DNA of 64,000 nt from Kitasatospora sp. NBC_00315 (GTDB lineage: Bacteria; Actinomycetota; Actinomycetes; Streptomycetales; Streptomycetaceae). Shown piece by piece: positions 47,572-57,349 of the stretch (its first letter is position 1; each line of letters opens with the position of its first letter). Location: the NCBI RefSeq assembly GCF_041435095.1, contig NZ_CP108025.1, positions 2,976,001 through 3,040,000 of the forward strand, read 5' to 3'. The notes under the pieces are model-generated. The model did not search any database, was not told the origin of the DNA, and worked only from the letters and a program-made list of their open reading frames with translations. The position numbers and the translations under genes are program-made.

Positions 47572-50040
47572 GTGACTCCGCTCGACCTGCCAGGCCGCAC
47601 CACCCCCGCCGTACCCGCCACGTTCCTCGCGGGCAAGGACTCACCGAGGCGCGAGCCGGTGGTGCCCCAGCGGGCCGAGGCGGAGCGGGCGGCACCTGCC
47701 GCGTCCGTGCCGCCCGCCGTCCCTGCCGCGCCCGCACCGGCCGCCGTCCCGGCCCCGGCCACCGCGCCCGGACCGACCGCCGTGCACCAGCCGACCGCCG
47801 CCGCGTCCGCGGGGCCCGCCCACAGCGGCGCCCTGCGGCTGCCGGAGGCCCCGCTGCCGCCCTCCGAGGTGGATCGGCTGGTCTCCGGCGCCCATCACGA
47901 CCCGCACGCCCTGCTGGGCGCCCACCCGACCAACGGCGGTACCGCGATCCGGGTGCTGCGCCCGTTCGCCGAGCGGGTCGTGGTCGAGACCGGCCAGGGC
48001 CCGGCCGAACTCACCCACCAGCAGAACGGCCTCTTCACCGGCCTGCTGCCGGGCAGCGACCTGCACCACTCGGCGATGGCCGAGCACCGGCTGCTGGTCA
48101 GCTACCCCGGCGGCGAGCCGCTGGCGCAGTACGACGGCTACCGCGCCCGCCCCACCCTCGGCGAGCTCGACCTGCACCTGATCTCCGAGGGGCGGCACGA
48201 GCAGCTCTGGCGGGCGCTCGGCTCGCACGTACGGACGGTGGACGGCGTCCCGGGCACCGCGTTCGCGGTGTGGGCGCCGAACGCCGCGGGCGTGCGGTTG
48301 ATCGGCGACCTCAACCACTGGGACGGCACCGGCCACCCGATGCGCTCGCTGGGCTCCTCGGGCATCTGGGAGCTCTTCGTGCCCGGGCTGGGCGAGGGGG
48401 CCCAGTACAAGTACGAGATCCGCACCCGGGACGGCCGGGTGCTCGACAAGGCCGACCCGCTCGCCCGCGCCACCCAGTGCCCGCCCGGCACCGCCTCCGT
48501 CGTCACCTCCTCCGGGTACGCCTGGCAGGACGGCGAGTGGCTGGCCCGGCGGGCCGAGACGGTGCACCACCGCGCGCCGATGTCCGTCTACGAGCTGCAC
48601 CTGGCGTCCTGGCGGCCCGACCTCACCACGTACCGCGAGATCGCCGAGGAACTCCCCGGTTACCTGAAGCGGCTGAACTTCACCCACGTGGAGTTCATGC
48701 CGGTCATGGAGCACCCCTTCGGCGGCTCCTGGGGCTACCAGGTCTCCGGCTTCTACGCGCCGACCGCCCGGCTCGGGAGCCCGGACGACTTCCGGTACCT
48801 GGTCGACACCCTGCACCGGCACGGCATCGGCGTGATCGTCGACTGGGTGCCCGCGCACTTCCCCAAGGACGACTTCGCGCTGGCCCGCTTCGACGGCGAA
48901 CCGCTCTACGAGCCCGCCGACCCGCTGCGCGCCGAGCACCCCGACTGGGGCACCCTGGAGTTCGACTACGGCCGTACCGAGGTCCGCAACTTCCTGGTCG
49001 CCAACGCGGTGTACTGGTGCGAGGAGTTCCACATCGACGGCCTGCGGGTGGACGCCGTCGCCTCGATGCTCTACCTCGACTACTCCCGCGAGGGCGGCGC
49101 CTGGACGCCCAACCAGTTCGGCGGCCGGGAGAACCTGGACGCGGCCGCCTTCCTGCAGGAGATGAACGCCACCGTCTACCGGCGCTGCCCCGGTGTGATC
49201 ACCATCGCCGAGGAGTCCACCGCGTGGGCCGGCGTCACCCGCCCCACCGACAGCGGCGGCCTGGGCTTCGGCCTGAAGTGGAACATGGGCTGGATGCACG
49301 ACTCCCTGGTCTACATCTCCAAGGAGCCGGTGCACCGCAAGTACCACCACAACGAGATCACCTTCTCGATGGTGTACGCCTACTCGGAGAACTACGTCCT
49401 GCCGATCTCGCACGACGAGGTGGTGCACGGCAAGCAGGCGCTGGTCTCCAAGATGCCCGGCGACTGGTGGCAGCAGCGCGCCAACCACCGCGCCTACCTG
49501 GGCTTCATGTGGGCCCACCCCGGCAAGCAACTGCTCTTCATGGGACAGGAGTTCGCGCAGGGTTCGGAGTGGGACCACGAGCAGGGCCCGCAGTGGTGGG
49601 TGCTCGCCGACGACTGGCCGGCCGCCGCCGACCACCGGGGCGTACGGGAGCTGGTAGGCGAGCTCAACCGCGTCTACCTGGACGCCCCGGCGCTGTGGGA
49701 GCAGGACACCACCCCGGACGGCTTCCGCTGGCTGGACGGCGGGGCCGCCGAGGACAACCTGCTCTCCTTCGTCCGGTACGCCGCCGACGGCACCCCCCTG
49801 GTGGCCGTCTGCAACTTCTCCCCCGTGGTGCGCCGCGACTACCGGGTCGGCCTGCCCGCCCTGGCCGGCCGGGACCAGCTGTGGGAGGAGGCGCTCAACA
49901 CCGACGCCGAGGTGTTCGGCGGCAGCGGTGTGGCCAACTCCCGCCCGATCAAGGCCGAGGCGCACCCCTGGAACGGCCAGGACCGCAGCGCCGAGCTGAT
50001 CCTCCCCCCGCTGGCCACGGTCTGGCTCCGCCCGGCCTGA
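47572..50040 (+). CDS. glgB: 1,4-alpha-glucan branching enzyme GlgB
   Basis: An 822-aa GH13 enzyme making alpha-1,6 branches. An Ala/Pro-rich N-terminal extension of about 95 residues (PAVPAAPAPAAVPAPATAPG) precedes the conserved N1 domain (LVSGAHHDPHALLGAHP). CBM48 follows (FAVWAPNAAGVRLIGDLNHW). The catalytic barrel has nucleophile Asp in IDGLRVDAVASMLYLDYS, Glu in ITIAEESTAWAGVTRP and the LPISHDEVVHGK motif. GTG 47572 has GGAGG 8 nt upstream. It completes the glgE-treS-pep2-glgB set. Confidence 0.96.
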   Translation: MTPLDLPGRTTPAVPATFLAGKDSPRREPVVPQRAEAERAAPAASVPPAVPAAPAPAAVPAPATAPGPTAVHQPTAAASAGPAHSGALRLPEAPLPPSEVDRLVSGAHHDPHALLGAHPTNGGTAIRVLRPFAERVVVETGQGPAELTHQQNGLFTGLLPGSDLHHSAMAEHRLLVSYPGGEPLAQYDGYRARPTLGELDLHLISEGRHEQLWRALGSHVRTVDGVPGTAFAVWAPNAAGVRLIGDLNHWDGTGHPMRSLGSSGIWELFVPGLGEGAQYKYEIRTRDGRVLDKADPLARATQCPPGTASVVTSSGYAWQDGEWLARRAETVHHRAPMSVYELHLASWRPDLTTYREIAEELPGYLKRLNFTHVEFMPVMEHPFGGSWGYQVSGFYAPTARLGSPDDFRYLVDTLHRHGIGVIVDWVPAHFPKDDFALARFDGEPLYEPADPLRAEHPDWGTLEFDYGRTEVRNFLVANAVYWCEEFHIDGLRVDAVASMLYLDYSREGGAWTPNQFGGRENLDAAAFLQEMNATVYRRCPGVITIAEESTAWAGVTRPTDSGGLGFGLKWNMGWMHDSLVYISKEPVHRKYHHNEITFSMVYAYSENYVLPISHDEVVHGKQALVSKMPGDWWQQRANHRAYLGFMWAHPGKQLLFMGQEFAQGSEWDHEQGPQWWVLADDWPAAADHRGVRELVGELNRVYLDAPALWEQDTTPDGFRWLDGGAAEDNLLSFVRYAADGTPLVAVCNFSPVVRRDYRVGLPALAGRDQLWEEALNTDAEVFGGSGVANSRPIKAEAHPWNGQDRSAELILPPLATVWLRPA

Positions 50041-50046
50041 GCTCGC

Positions 50047-50082
50047 CGCCCGGGTGGCGGGGCCACCGCCGCCACCCGGGCG
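50047..50082 (+). terminator. Terminator after glgB
   Basis: A perfect 14-bp stem, 50047-50060 with 50069-50082, starting 7 nt after the glgB stop. Confidence 0.8.
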
Positions 50083-50313
50083 TGACCGGCACACCCGGCA
50101 CGGCGGGAGGACCGGGCCGTTCACCACGGCGGTCCTCCCGGGCGCCGCACCCGGCCGGCGCTCCGGCGTTCCGGCGTCACGGCCGCGTGGCGGCGGGCCG
50201 GCCGCGCGGACCCCGCTCGGAGGCGAACACACGGCCGCGATGCGAAGGTAGGGTCGGATCGGCTCCCACCGTGGACGAGCCGGGAGTGATCCTCACCGAA
50301 CGGAGACACCCGC

Positions 50314-52449
50314 GTGGCGCGCAGCGTGTACGTGACCGGGATCGATCGGGGGGACGGCCGGCAGGCCGTCGAACTCGGGGTCATGGAACTGCTCACCCGC
50401 CAGGTGGACCGGGTGGGTGTCTTCCGCCCGCTGGTGCACGCGCACGCGCCCGGCGAGGCGGGCAGCGACCACGTGGTCGAGCTGCTGCGGGACCGCTACC
50501 GGCTCGACCTCCCCACCGACGAGCTGTACGGCCTCACCTACGAGGCGGCCGCAGCGCTCCAGGCGGCGCAGGGGCAGGACGAGCTGGTCGGCACGCTGGT
50601 CGAGCGCTTCCGCGCGCTGGAGCGCCGGTGCCAGGCGGTCCTGGTGCTCGGCACCGACTTCGCGGACACCAACATCCCGGACGAGCTGGCCTTCAACGCC
50701 CGGCTCGCCAACGAGTTCGGGGCGGCCGTGCTCCCGGTGGTCGGCGGCCACGCCGAGGACCCGGCGGCGGTCGTCGCCGAGGTCCGCAACGCCTACCGCG
50801 CCTACCGGGACCTCGGCTGCTCCAGCCTGGCGATGATCGCCAACCGGGTCGCCCCCGGCGCCGCGCAGGAGGTGCGACGCGGCCTCGGCGAGAAGCTGCC
50901 CGTCCCGGCGTACGTGATCCCCGAGGAGCCCGCGCTGGCCGCGCCGACCGTGGCACAGCTGGTCGAGGCGACCGGCGCGGAGGTGCTGCTCGGCGACGCG
51001 GCGGGCCTGGCCAGGGACGTCCGCGGGTTCGTGTTCGGCGGGGCCATGCTGCCCACCTTCCTGACCGCGCTGACCGACGGGGCCCTGGTGGTCACCCCCG
51101 GGGACCGGGCCGACCTGCTGATCGGCTCGCTCGCCGCACACGCCGCCGGCGCCCCGCCGATCGCCGGCGTCCTGCTGACGCTCGGCCAGACACCGGGCCC
51201 GAACGTGATGGCCCTCGCCACCCGGCTGGCCCCCGGCACCCCCGTCGCGGTCGTCCCCGAGGGCAGCTGGATCACCGCCGCCGCGCTGACCCACGTGGAG
51301 GGCAAGCTCACCACGGCCAGCCCCCGCAAGGCCGAGATCGCCCTCGGCCTGTTCGAACTGAACGTGGACACGGCCGAGTTGACCAAGCGGATCGAGCTGA
51401 GCCGCTCGGAGCGGGTCACCCCGATGATGTTCGAGCACGAGCTGCTGGAGCGGGCCCGCGCGGACCGCCGGCACGTGGTGCTGCCCGAGGGCACCGAGGA
51501 ACGGGTGCTGCGCGCGGCCGAGATCCTGCTGCGGCGCAACATCTGCGACCTCACCCTGCTCGGCGACCCGGACGCCGTCCGCCGCAGGGCGGCGGCGCTG
51601 GGCATCGCGCTCCCGCAGCACGAGAGCGCCGGCGACCGCGCCCGGGTGCGGATCGTCGACCCGGCGACCAGCCCGCTGCGCCAGCAGTTCGCCGAGCTGT
51701 ACACCCGGCTTCGCGCCCACAAGGGCATGACGGTGGAGCTCGCCCTGGACGTGGTCACGGACGTCTCGTACTTCGGCACCCTGATGGTCCAGGAGGGCAT
51801 CGCCGACGGGATGGTCTCCGGCGCCGTCCACTCCACGGCCGCCACCATCCGGCCGGCCTTCGAGGTGATCAAGACCTCGCCCGGCGCGGCGATCGTCTCC
51901 TCGGTGTTCTTCATGTGCCTGGCCGACAAGGTCCTGGTGTACGGCGACTGCGCGGTCAACCCCGACCCGGACGCCCGGCAGCTGGCCGACATCGCCGTCC
52001 AGGCCGCCGGGACGGCCGCCCAGTTCGGCGTCGAGCCGAGGATCGCGATGCTCTCCTACTCGACCGGCACCTCGGGCTCCGGCGCGGACGTGGACAAGGT
52101 CCGCAGGGCCACCGAACTGGTCCGCGAGCTGCGCCCCGACCTGCTGGTCGAGGGCCCGATCCAGTACGACGCGGCGGTGGACGCGCATGTCGCCGCCACC
52201 AAGCTGCCGGGCTCGCCGGTCGCCGGGCGGGCCACGGTGCTGATCTTCCCCGACCTGAACACCGGCAACAACACCTACAAGGCCGTCCAGCGCTCGGCGG
52301 GCGCGGTCGCGGTCGGCCCCGTCCTGCAGGGCCTGCGCAAGCCCGTGAACGACCTGTCGCGCGGCGCCCTGGTCGAGGACATCGTCCACACCGTCGCCAT
52401 CACCGCCATCCAGGCCCAGAACAACGCCGAAGGAGCGCAGCAGAGTTGA
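50314..52449 (+). CDS. pta: Phosphate acetyltransferase (long form)
   Basis: A 711-aa enzyme converting acetyl-CoA and phosphate to acetyl phosphate. The N-terminal half is a dethiobiotin-synthetase-like P-loop domain whose loop is degenerate (YVTGIDRGDGRQAV, no Lys), then a DRTGG-type middle domain (VEATGAEVLLGDAAGLARDV). The C-terminal PTA_PTB catalytic domain has RHVVLPEGTEERVLRAAEIL, VSGAVHSTAATIRPAF, FADCAVNP-like YGDCAVNPDPDARQLAD and LIFPDLNTGNNTYKAVQR. GTG 50314 follows a 273-bp gap after glgB. Its stop overlaps the ackA start. Confidence 0.96.
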   Translation: MARSVYVTGIDRGDGRQAVELGVMELLTRQVDRVGVFRPLVHAHAPGEAGSDHVVELLRDRYRLDLPTDELYGLTYEAAAALQAAQGQDELVGTLVERFRALERRCQAVLVLGTDFADTNIPDELAFNARLANEFGAAVLPVVGGHAEDPAAVVAEVRNAYRAYRDLGCSSLAMIANRVAPGAAQEVRRGLGEKLPVPAYVIPEEPALAAPTVAQLVEATGAEVLLGDAAGLARDVRGFVFGGAMLPTFLTALTDGALVVTPGDRADLLIGSLAAHAAGAPPIAGVLLTLGQTPGPNVMALATRLAPGTPVAVVPEGSWITAAALTHVEGKLTTASPRKAEIALGLFELNVDTAELTKRIELSRSERVTPMMFEHELLERARADRRHVVLPEGTEERVLRAAEILLRRNICDLTLLGDPDAVRRRAAALGIALPQHESAGDRARVRIVDPATSPLRQQFAELYTRLRAHKGMTVELALDVVTDVSYFGTLMVQEGIADGMVSGAVHSTAATIRPAFEVIKTSPGAAIVSSVFFMCLADKVLVYGDCAVNPDPDARQLADIAVQAAGTAAQFGVEPRIAMLSYSTGTSGSGADVDKVRRATELVRELRPDLLVEGPIQYDAAVDAHVAATKLPGSPVAGRATVLIFPDLNTGNNTYKAVQRSAGAVAVGPVLQGLRKPVNDLSRGALVEDIVHTVAITAIQAQNNAEGAQQS

Positions 52450-53672
52450 GCCCGGGAACCCGCGTCCTCGTCCTGAACGCCGGCTCCTCGTCGGTGAAGT
52501 ACCAGCTGATCGACATGCTCGACGGCTCCCGCCTGGCCTCCGGCCTGGTCGAGCGGATCGGCGAGCAGAGCGGCCGGCTGCTGCACACCGCGCCCGGCGG
52601 CGAGCGGCGCGAGAGCGTGCGGGCCTTCCCCGACCACGGCGCCGCGCTGACGGCGGCGGCCGGGGAGCTCGCCGCCGACGGCCTCGACCTGGACTCCCCC
52701 GAGCTGGCCGCGATCGGCCACCGGGTGGTCCACGGCGGCCTGCGGTTCACCGCGCCGACCGTGGTCGACGACGAGGTGCTGGCCGAGATCCGCCGGCTGA
52801 TCCCGGTGGCACCGCTGCACAACCCGGCGAACATCACCGGCATCGAGGTGGCCCGCGCGCTGCGCCCGGATCTCCCGCAGGTCGCCGTCTTCGACACCGC
52901 CTTCCACACCGGCATGCCGGAGTACGCGGCCCGGTACGCGATCGACAAGCGGGTCGCGGACGAGCACCGGGTGCGCCGCTACGGCTTCCACGGGACGTCC
53001 CACCAGTACGTCTCGCGTGAGACCGCCCGGCTGCTGGGCCGGGCCCCGGCCGAGGTGAACGTGATCGTGCTGCACCTGGGCAACGGCGGCTCGGTCTCGG
53101 CCGTCCGGGGCGGGGTCTGCGTGGAGACCTCGATGGGGCTGACGCCGCTGGAGGGCCTGGTGATGGGCACCCGCTCGGGCGACGTCGACCCGGGCGTGGT
53201 CTTCCACCTGCACCGGGTCGGCGGCATGTCGATCGACGAGATCGACGACCTGCTGAACCGCCGCAGCGGCCTGCTCGGCCTGTGCGGGGACAACGACATG
53301 CGGGAGGTCCTGCGCAGGGCCGAGGAGGGCGACGCGGACGCGGAGCTCGCCTTCCGGAGCTACGTCCACCGGCTGCGCAAGTACATCGGCGCGTACTACG
53401 CGGTGCTGGGCCGGGTGGACGCGATCGCCTTCACGGCGGGCGTCGGCGAGAACGCGGCGCCGGTCCGGGCGGCCGCGACCGCCGGCCTGGAGGCGCTCGG
53501 CATCGCGGTGGACCCGGCACTGAACTCGGTCCGCTCGGACCGGGCCCGGGTGATCTCCCCGGAGTTCCCCCGGACGGGCGGGGCGGCCCGGGTGACCGTC
53601 GCCGTGGTGCCGACCGACGAGGAACTGGAGATCGCCCGGCAGGCCTTCGCCCTGGTGCACGCGGACGGCTGA
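52446..53672 (+). CDS. ackA: Acetate kinase
   Basis: A 408-aa enzyme converting acetyl phosphate and ADP to acetate and ATP. Family motifs: VLVLNAGSSSVKYQLID, AAIGHRVVHGGLRFTAP, VAVFDTAFHTGMPEYA, RRYGFHGTSHQYVSRETARL and AFTAGVGENAAPVRA. The start is TTG 52446, overlapping the pta stop by 4 nt (TTGA), with GGAG about 10 nt upstream; no ATG or GTG lies before the conserved N-terminus. Pta-AckA coupling is the usual arrangement for acetate overflow. Confidence 0.96.
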   Translation: MSPGTRVLVLNAGSSSVKYQLIDMLDGSRLASGLVERIGEQSGRLLHTAPGGERRESVRAFPDHGAALTAAAGELAADGLDLDSPELAAIGHRVVHGGLRFTAPTVVDDEVLAEIRRLIPVAPLHNPANITGIEVARALRPDLPQVAVFDTAFHTGMPEYAARYAIDKRVADEHRVRRYGFHGTSHQYVSRETARLLGRAPAEVNVIVLHLGNGGSVSAVRGGVCVETSMGLTPLEGLVMGTRSGDVDPGVVFHLHRVGGMSIDEIDDLLNRRSGLLGLCGDNDMREVLRRAEEGDADAELAFRSYVHRLRKYIGAYYAVLGRVDAIAFTAGVGENAAPVRAAATAGLEALGIAVDPALNSVRSDRARVISPEFPRTGGAARVTVAVVPTDEELEIARQAFALVHADG

Positions 53673-53771
53673 GCCCTCCGGGCGCCCCGGAGGCCCCGCG
53701 TCTCAGGCCTCGGAATGCTTCGTCGGCGATTCCTCACGTTTCGCGGCGAATGCAGCTATAACACGAACGGA

Positions 53772-53777
53772 TAGACT
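53772..53777 (+). promoter_or_regulatory. -10 box (TAGACT) for a leaderless pyk mRNA
   Basis: TAGACT ends exactly 7 nt before ATG 53785 and there is no Shine-Dalgarno. A second AT-rich word, TATAAC, lies at 53757-53762. Confidence 0.5.
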
Positions 53778-53784
53778 GATCCAT

Positions 53785-55215
53785 ATGCGCCGAGCGAAAA
53801 TTGTCTGCACCCTGGGTCCCGCGACGGACTCCTACGAACAGCTGAAGGCCATCGTCGAGGCGGGCATGAACGTCGCCCGACTCAACATGAGCCACGGCTC
53901 CCACCCGGAGCACGAGGAGCGGTACCACAAGGTCCGCCAGGTGTCCGAGGACACCGGTCGGCCGATCGGCATCCTCGCCGACCTGCAGGGCCCGAAGATC
54001 CGTCTGGCCACCTTCGCCAACGGACCGGTGACCGTCGACAACGGCGACGAGTTCATCATCACCACCGAGGACGTCCCCGGTGACCAGCACATCTGCGGTA
54101 CCACCTACAAGGGCCTGCCCGGCGACGTGAAGCCCGGCGACCCGGTCCTGATCAACGACGGCGTCATCGCACTGGAGGTCGTCAGCGTCGACGGCCCCCG
54201 CGTGAAGACCGTCGTCGTCGAGGGCGGCGTGCTCTCGAACAACAAGGGCATCAACCTCCCGGGCGCGGCCGTCAACGTCCCCGCCCTGTCCGAGAAGGAC
54301 AAGGACGACCTGCGGTTCGCCCTGCAGCTGGGCGTCGACATGGTCGCCCTGTCGTTCGTCCGCAACGCCGCGGACATCGACGACGTGCACAAGGTCATGG
54401 ACGAGGTCGGCATCCGCGTCCCGGTCATCGCCAAGATCGAGAAGCCGCAGGCCGTCGAGGCCATGGAGGAGATCGTCCTCGCCTTCGACGCGATCATGGT
54501 CGCCCGTGGCGACCTCGCGGTCGAGTACCCGCTGGAGCGGGTGCCGCTGGTCCAGAAGCAGCTGATCACGCTGGCCCGCCGCAACGCGAAGCCGGTCATC
54601 GTCGCCACCCAGATGATGGAGTCGATGATCCACGCCTCGCGGCCCACCCGCGCCGAGGCCTCGGACGTCGCCAACGCCATCCTGGACGGTGCCGACGCGG
54701 TCATGCTGTCGGCCGAGTCGAGCGTCGGCAAGTATCCGGTCGAGACGGTCCGCACCATGAGCCGGATCGCCGAGACGGCCGAGGAGGCGATGCTGGAGCA
54801 GGGCCTGCAGCCGCTGAACCCGGGGCGCAAGCCGCGCACCCAGGGCGGCTCGATCGCCCGCGCCGCGTGCGAGCTGGGCGACTTCCTCAACGCCAAGTCG
54901 CTGGTCGCGTTCACCAAGTCCGGTGACACCGCCCGCCGCCTGTCGCGCTACCGCTCGCCCATCCCGGTGGTCGCGTTCACCCCGGACGCCGCCACCCGCA
55001 ACCAGCTCACGCTGAGCTGGGGTGTCGAGTCGCAGCTGACCGAGCAGGTCGGCTCGACCGACGAGATGGTGCTCCAGGTCGACCGCGAGCTGCTCAGCAT
55101 GGGTGACCTCACCGAGGGCGACACCGTGATCGTCACGGCCGGCTCGCCCCCCGGCGTCCCCGGCAACACCAACATGGTCCAGGTTCACCACCTGGGCACG
55201 CGCGGCGAGGTCTGA
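53785..55215 (+). CDS. pyk: Pyruvate kinase
   Basis: A 476-aa glycolytic enzyme converting phosphoenolpyruvate and ADP to pyruvate and ATP. Motifs: RRAKIVCTLGPATDSYEQL, ARLNMSHGSHPEHEERY, the active-site Lys region VPVIAKIEKPQAVEAMEEI, IMVARGDLAVEYPLERVPLV, VATQMMESMIHASRPTRAE and the C-terminal allosteric domain. It stands just after pta-ackA and before a 24-bp terminator. Streptomyces usually have two pyk copies; this one corresponds by context to the copy beside ackA. Confidence 0.97.
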   Translation: MRRAKIVCTLGPATDSYEQLKAIVEAGMNVARLNMSHGSHPEHEERYHKVRQVSEDTGRPIGILADLQGPKIRLATFANGPVTVDNGDEFIITTEDVPGDQHICGTTYKGLPGDVKPGDPVLINDGVIALEVVSVDGPRVKTVVVEGGVLSNNKGINLPGAAVNVPALSEKDKDDLRFALQLGVDMVALSFVRNAADIDDVHKVMDEVGIRVPVIAKIEKPQAVEAMEEIVLAFDAIMVARGDLAVEYPLERVPLVQKQLITLARRNAKPVIVATQMMESMIHASRPTRAEASDVANAILDGADAVMLSAESSVGKYPVETVRTMSRIAETAEEAMLEQGLQPLNPGRKPRTQGGSIARAACELGDFLNAKSLVAFTKSGDTARRLSRYRSPIPVVAFTPDAATRNQLTLSWGVESQLTEQVGSTDEMVLQVDRELLSMGDLTEGDTVIVTAGSPPGVPGNTNMVQVHHLGTRGEV

Positions 55216-55231
55216 CCCGCCCCGCACCCCG

Positions 55232-55283
55232 AACGCCCGTGGGGCGGCTCCTCCGATGCCGGAGGAGCCGCCCCACGGGCGTT
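55232..55283. terminator. Very strong bidirectional terminator
   Basis: A perfect 24-bp stem, 55232-55255 with 55260-55283, around a 4-nt loop. It sits between pyk (+) and the convergent secreted-protein gene (-). This is the longest perfect hairpin I found in the window. Confidence 0.92.
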
Positions 55284-55309
55284 GTCACGTCGCCCGACGA
55301 CCGGTCGGC

Positions 55310-56626
55310 TCAGTTGGTGTAGGGCTCGTCGTCGTTGTACAGGTGCATGCCCGGGATCTTCAGGGTGCCGCCGAACTGGCCGGCCTGGACGGCCTCCACC
55401 CCGGTCATCTCCATGTCGAGCGGGATCGGGACGGCGCCGATCAGATCCCAGAGCCAGCGCGGCAGGGTGTCCGGGGTGAGGGTGATCTCGCCGAGGTCGA
55501 TCGGGATCGGCAGGCCGAGGATCTTCGACAGGTGGCCGGAGAGCCGCTCCACGTACATGGTGACCGGGCCCTTGCGCATCGTCGAGGTGCTGCCGGGAGC
55601 GCCCTTGACGTGGAAGGTCTTGCCGTTGCCCTGCAGCGTCGACATGTCGAGGTTCTCGATGTCGACGGTGTCGACCGTGAACTTCAGGACGCGCTTGGTC
55701 CCGCTGACCATGTGGACGTCGTACACCCCGTTGAAGACCGCGCCGTGCAGCCCCAGCCGGCTGCTGCGCAGCGTCCAGTTCTGCTCCGGGACGACGTCCC
55801 CGCCCGGCGCGTTCCGAGCGGCCACCGCACGGGTGTCCACCGCGCAGTTCGGGTTGGCGCTCGCCGAGGCCGACGGGCTCGGGGCGGCGGCGGCCTTCGG
55901 GGTCGCGGCCGCGGCCTTCGGACTCGCCGAGGCCGACGGCTGCTTCGCCGCCGGCGAGGCGGCGGGGGCCGCGGCCGCCTGCGGCGCCGGCCGGGCGGCG
56001 GGCGCCCCGGAGGGTGACGCGACGCCCGACGGCGACGCGGCGGACCGGGTGGCGGCGGGCGAGGACGAGGGCGAGGCCGACGGGCTCGGGGTGGCGGACG
56101 GGTGGAGCAGGTTGCCGATCCCGTCGAGGACGTCGCCGATGATGCCCGCCTGCACCGCGGCGGGGGCGGCGGACGCACCGGCGACGGGCACCACGTAGGC
56201 CGCGCCGATCACCTGGCCGCCGGTGGCGCTGCCGGCCTTCACCGCGGGCGCGGCGGTGGCGGGCGCCGAGGCGGCGGTGGTGGGCGCGGTGGTGGCGGGC
56301 GCCGAGGGGGCGGTGGCGGGCGCCGAGGGGGTGGCGGCCGGGTCGGGCAGCGGGGTCAGGTCGCCCTTGGGCACCGGCGTCTCGCTCAGCACGGTGTCCG
56401 AGGCGGTGTCGGGGGCGCTGGCGCAGGCCTTGCCCGCCGAGGTGTCGGCGGAGGCCAGCGTCGGGCTGTAGACGGCGCCCATCAGCAGCGCCGTCGGGAC
56501 CGCCGCCATCGCCAGCGCGCGGCCGCGCAGGCGGTTGCGGGCCGAGATCCTGGGCGCGGCGTGCCGGCCGCCCGCGACGCCGCGCTGCCCGGGTATCGCG
56601 GGCTCGGTGTCCTCGGGCCCGGTCAC
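55310..56626 (-). CDS. Secreted low-complexity protein with a conserved C-terminal domain (unknown function)
   Basis: A 438-aa exported protein of no known function. A signal peptide lies around residues 30-60 (GRALAMAAVPTALLMGAVYS, cleavage after LASA). Residues about 75-280 are low-complexity Ala/Pro/Ser/Thr (ATPSAPATAPSAPATTAPTT; SPSASPSSSPAATRSAASPS), like a wall-spanning linker. The C-terminal 150 residues form a beta-rich domain (TLRSSRLGLHGAVFNGVYDV; GPVTMYVERLSGHLSKILGL) found with DUF6114 genes. GTG 56626 overlaps the upstream DUF6114 stop (GTGA). Last gene of the three-gene operon. Confidence 0.75.
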   Translation of the reverse strand: MTGPEDTEPAIPGQRGVAGGRHAAPRISARNRLRGRALAMAAVPTALLMGAVYSPTLASADTSAGKACASAPDTASDTVLSETPVPKGDLTPLPDPAATPSAPATAPSAPATTAPTTAASAPATAAPAVKAGSATGGQVIGAAYVVPVAGASAAPAAVQAGIIGDVLDGIGNLLHPSATPSPSASPSSSPAATRSAASPSGVASPSGAPAARPAPQAAAAPAASPAAKQPSASASPKAAAATPKAAAAPSPSASASANPNCAVDTRAVAARNAPGGDVVPEQNWTLRSSRLGLHGAVFNGVYDVHMVSGTKRVLKFTVDTVDIENLDMSTLQGNGKTFHVKGAPGSTSTMRKGPVTMYVERLSGHLSKILGLPIPIDLGEITLTPDTLPRWLWDLIGAVPIPLDMEMTGVEAVQAGQFGGTLKIPGMHLYNDDEPYTN

Positions 56627-57219
56627 CGCGCGTCCTCCGGTTCCCCGGCCTGTGCGGGAACGGCGCCGTGGGCCGTCGGGGCGGCGTGCCTGGGACCGGT
56701 GGACTGGTCGGCGACGGGCTGCTCGGCGGCAGGCTGCTGGGCGTGCTCGGCGGCGGGCTGCTCGGCGGTGCGCGCGAGGGCCTCGGTGGGGGCGTCCGGG
56801 GCCGTCTGCGGCTCCTTCAGCGGCGCCCAGGCCACCATCAGGCCGCCGCCGACCAGGCCGGGGATCAGCGCCAGGCCGAAGCCCGCCAGGTTGGAGACCG
56901 GGATCGAGACCAGGGTCAGCAGGGTGGTGGCCACCCCCGCGAAGACCCGGCTGATCGGCTGGTACCAGGCGGTCAGGCCCAGCACCATCAGCAGGATGCC
57001 GATGATCAGCGAACCGGAGCCGGCCGTGGTGGCCATGGCGATGGTCATGCCGTTGAGCGAGAGCTTGGCGTACGGGAAGTAGAGGATCGGGACGCCGGCG
57101 ACCATGGCCAGGACGCCGGCCCAGAACGGACGAGTGCGGCGCCAGGTCCGGAACCTCAGCCGCAGGCGGGTGGCGCCGCCGGCTTCGTCGGGCCACACGG
57201 GGGCGGTTGCGCTGGACAT
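56623..57219 (-). CDS. DUF6114 membrane protein
   Basis: A 198-aa protein with four hydrophobic segments between residues about 30 and 135 (PFWAGVLAMVAGVPILYFPY; GSLIIGILLMVLGLTAWY; VFAGVATTLLTLVSIPVSNL; GFGLALIPGLVGGGLMVAWA). A cytosolic Arg-rich N-terminus precedes them, and an acidic Ala/Gln/Pro-rich tail follows. Function unknown; in Streptomyces it always seems to accompany DUF6230 genes, which suggests a shared envelope complex. The stop is coupled to the next gene by a 4-nt overlap. Confidence 0.82.
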   Translation of the reverse strand: MSSATAPVWPDEAGGATRLRLRFRTWRRTRPFWAGVLAMVAGVPILYFPYAKLSLNGMTIAMATTAGSGSLIIGILLMVLGLTAWYQPISRVFAGVATTLLTLVSIPVSNLAGFGLALIPGLVGGGLMVAWAPLKEPQTAPDAPTEALARTAEQPAAEHAQQPAAEQPVADQSTGPRHAAPTAHGAVPAQAGEPEDAR

Positions 57220-57349
57220 GATGCAGCTCCTCGACGGTGTCTACGAGGGGAAGAAACTGATGGAGCGGCCGGGAGCGGCATGACTGCGCCGCCCCCGGCC
57301 AGAAGAACCGTCACCAGGGTGCGCCGGCCGACGCACCCTCAGCGTGGGT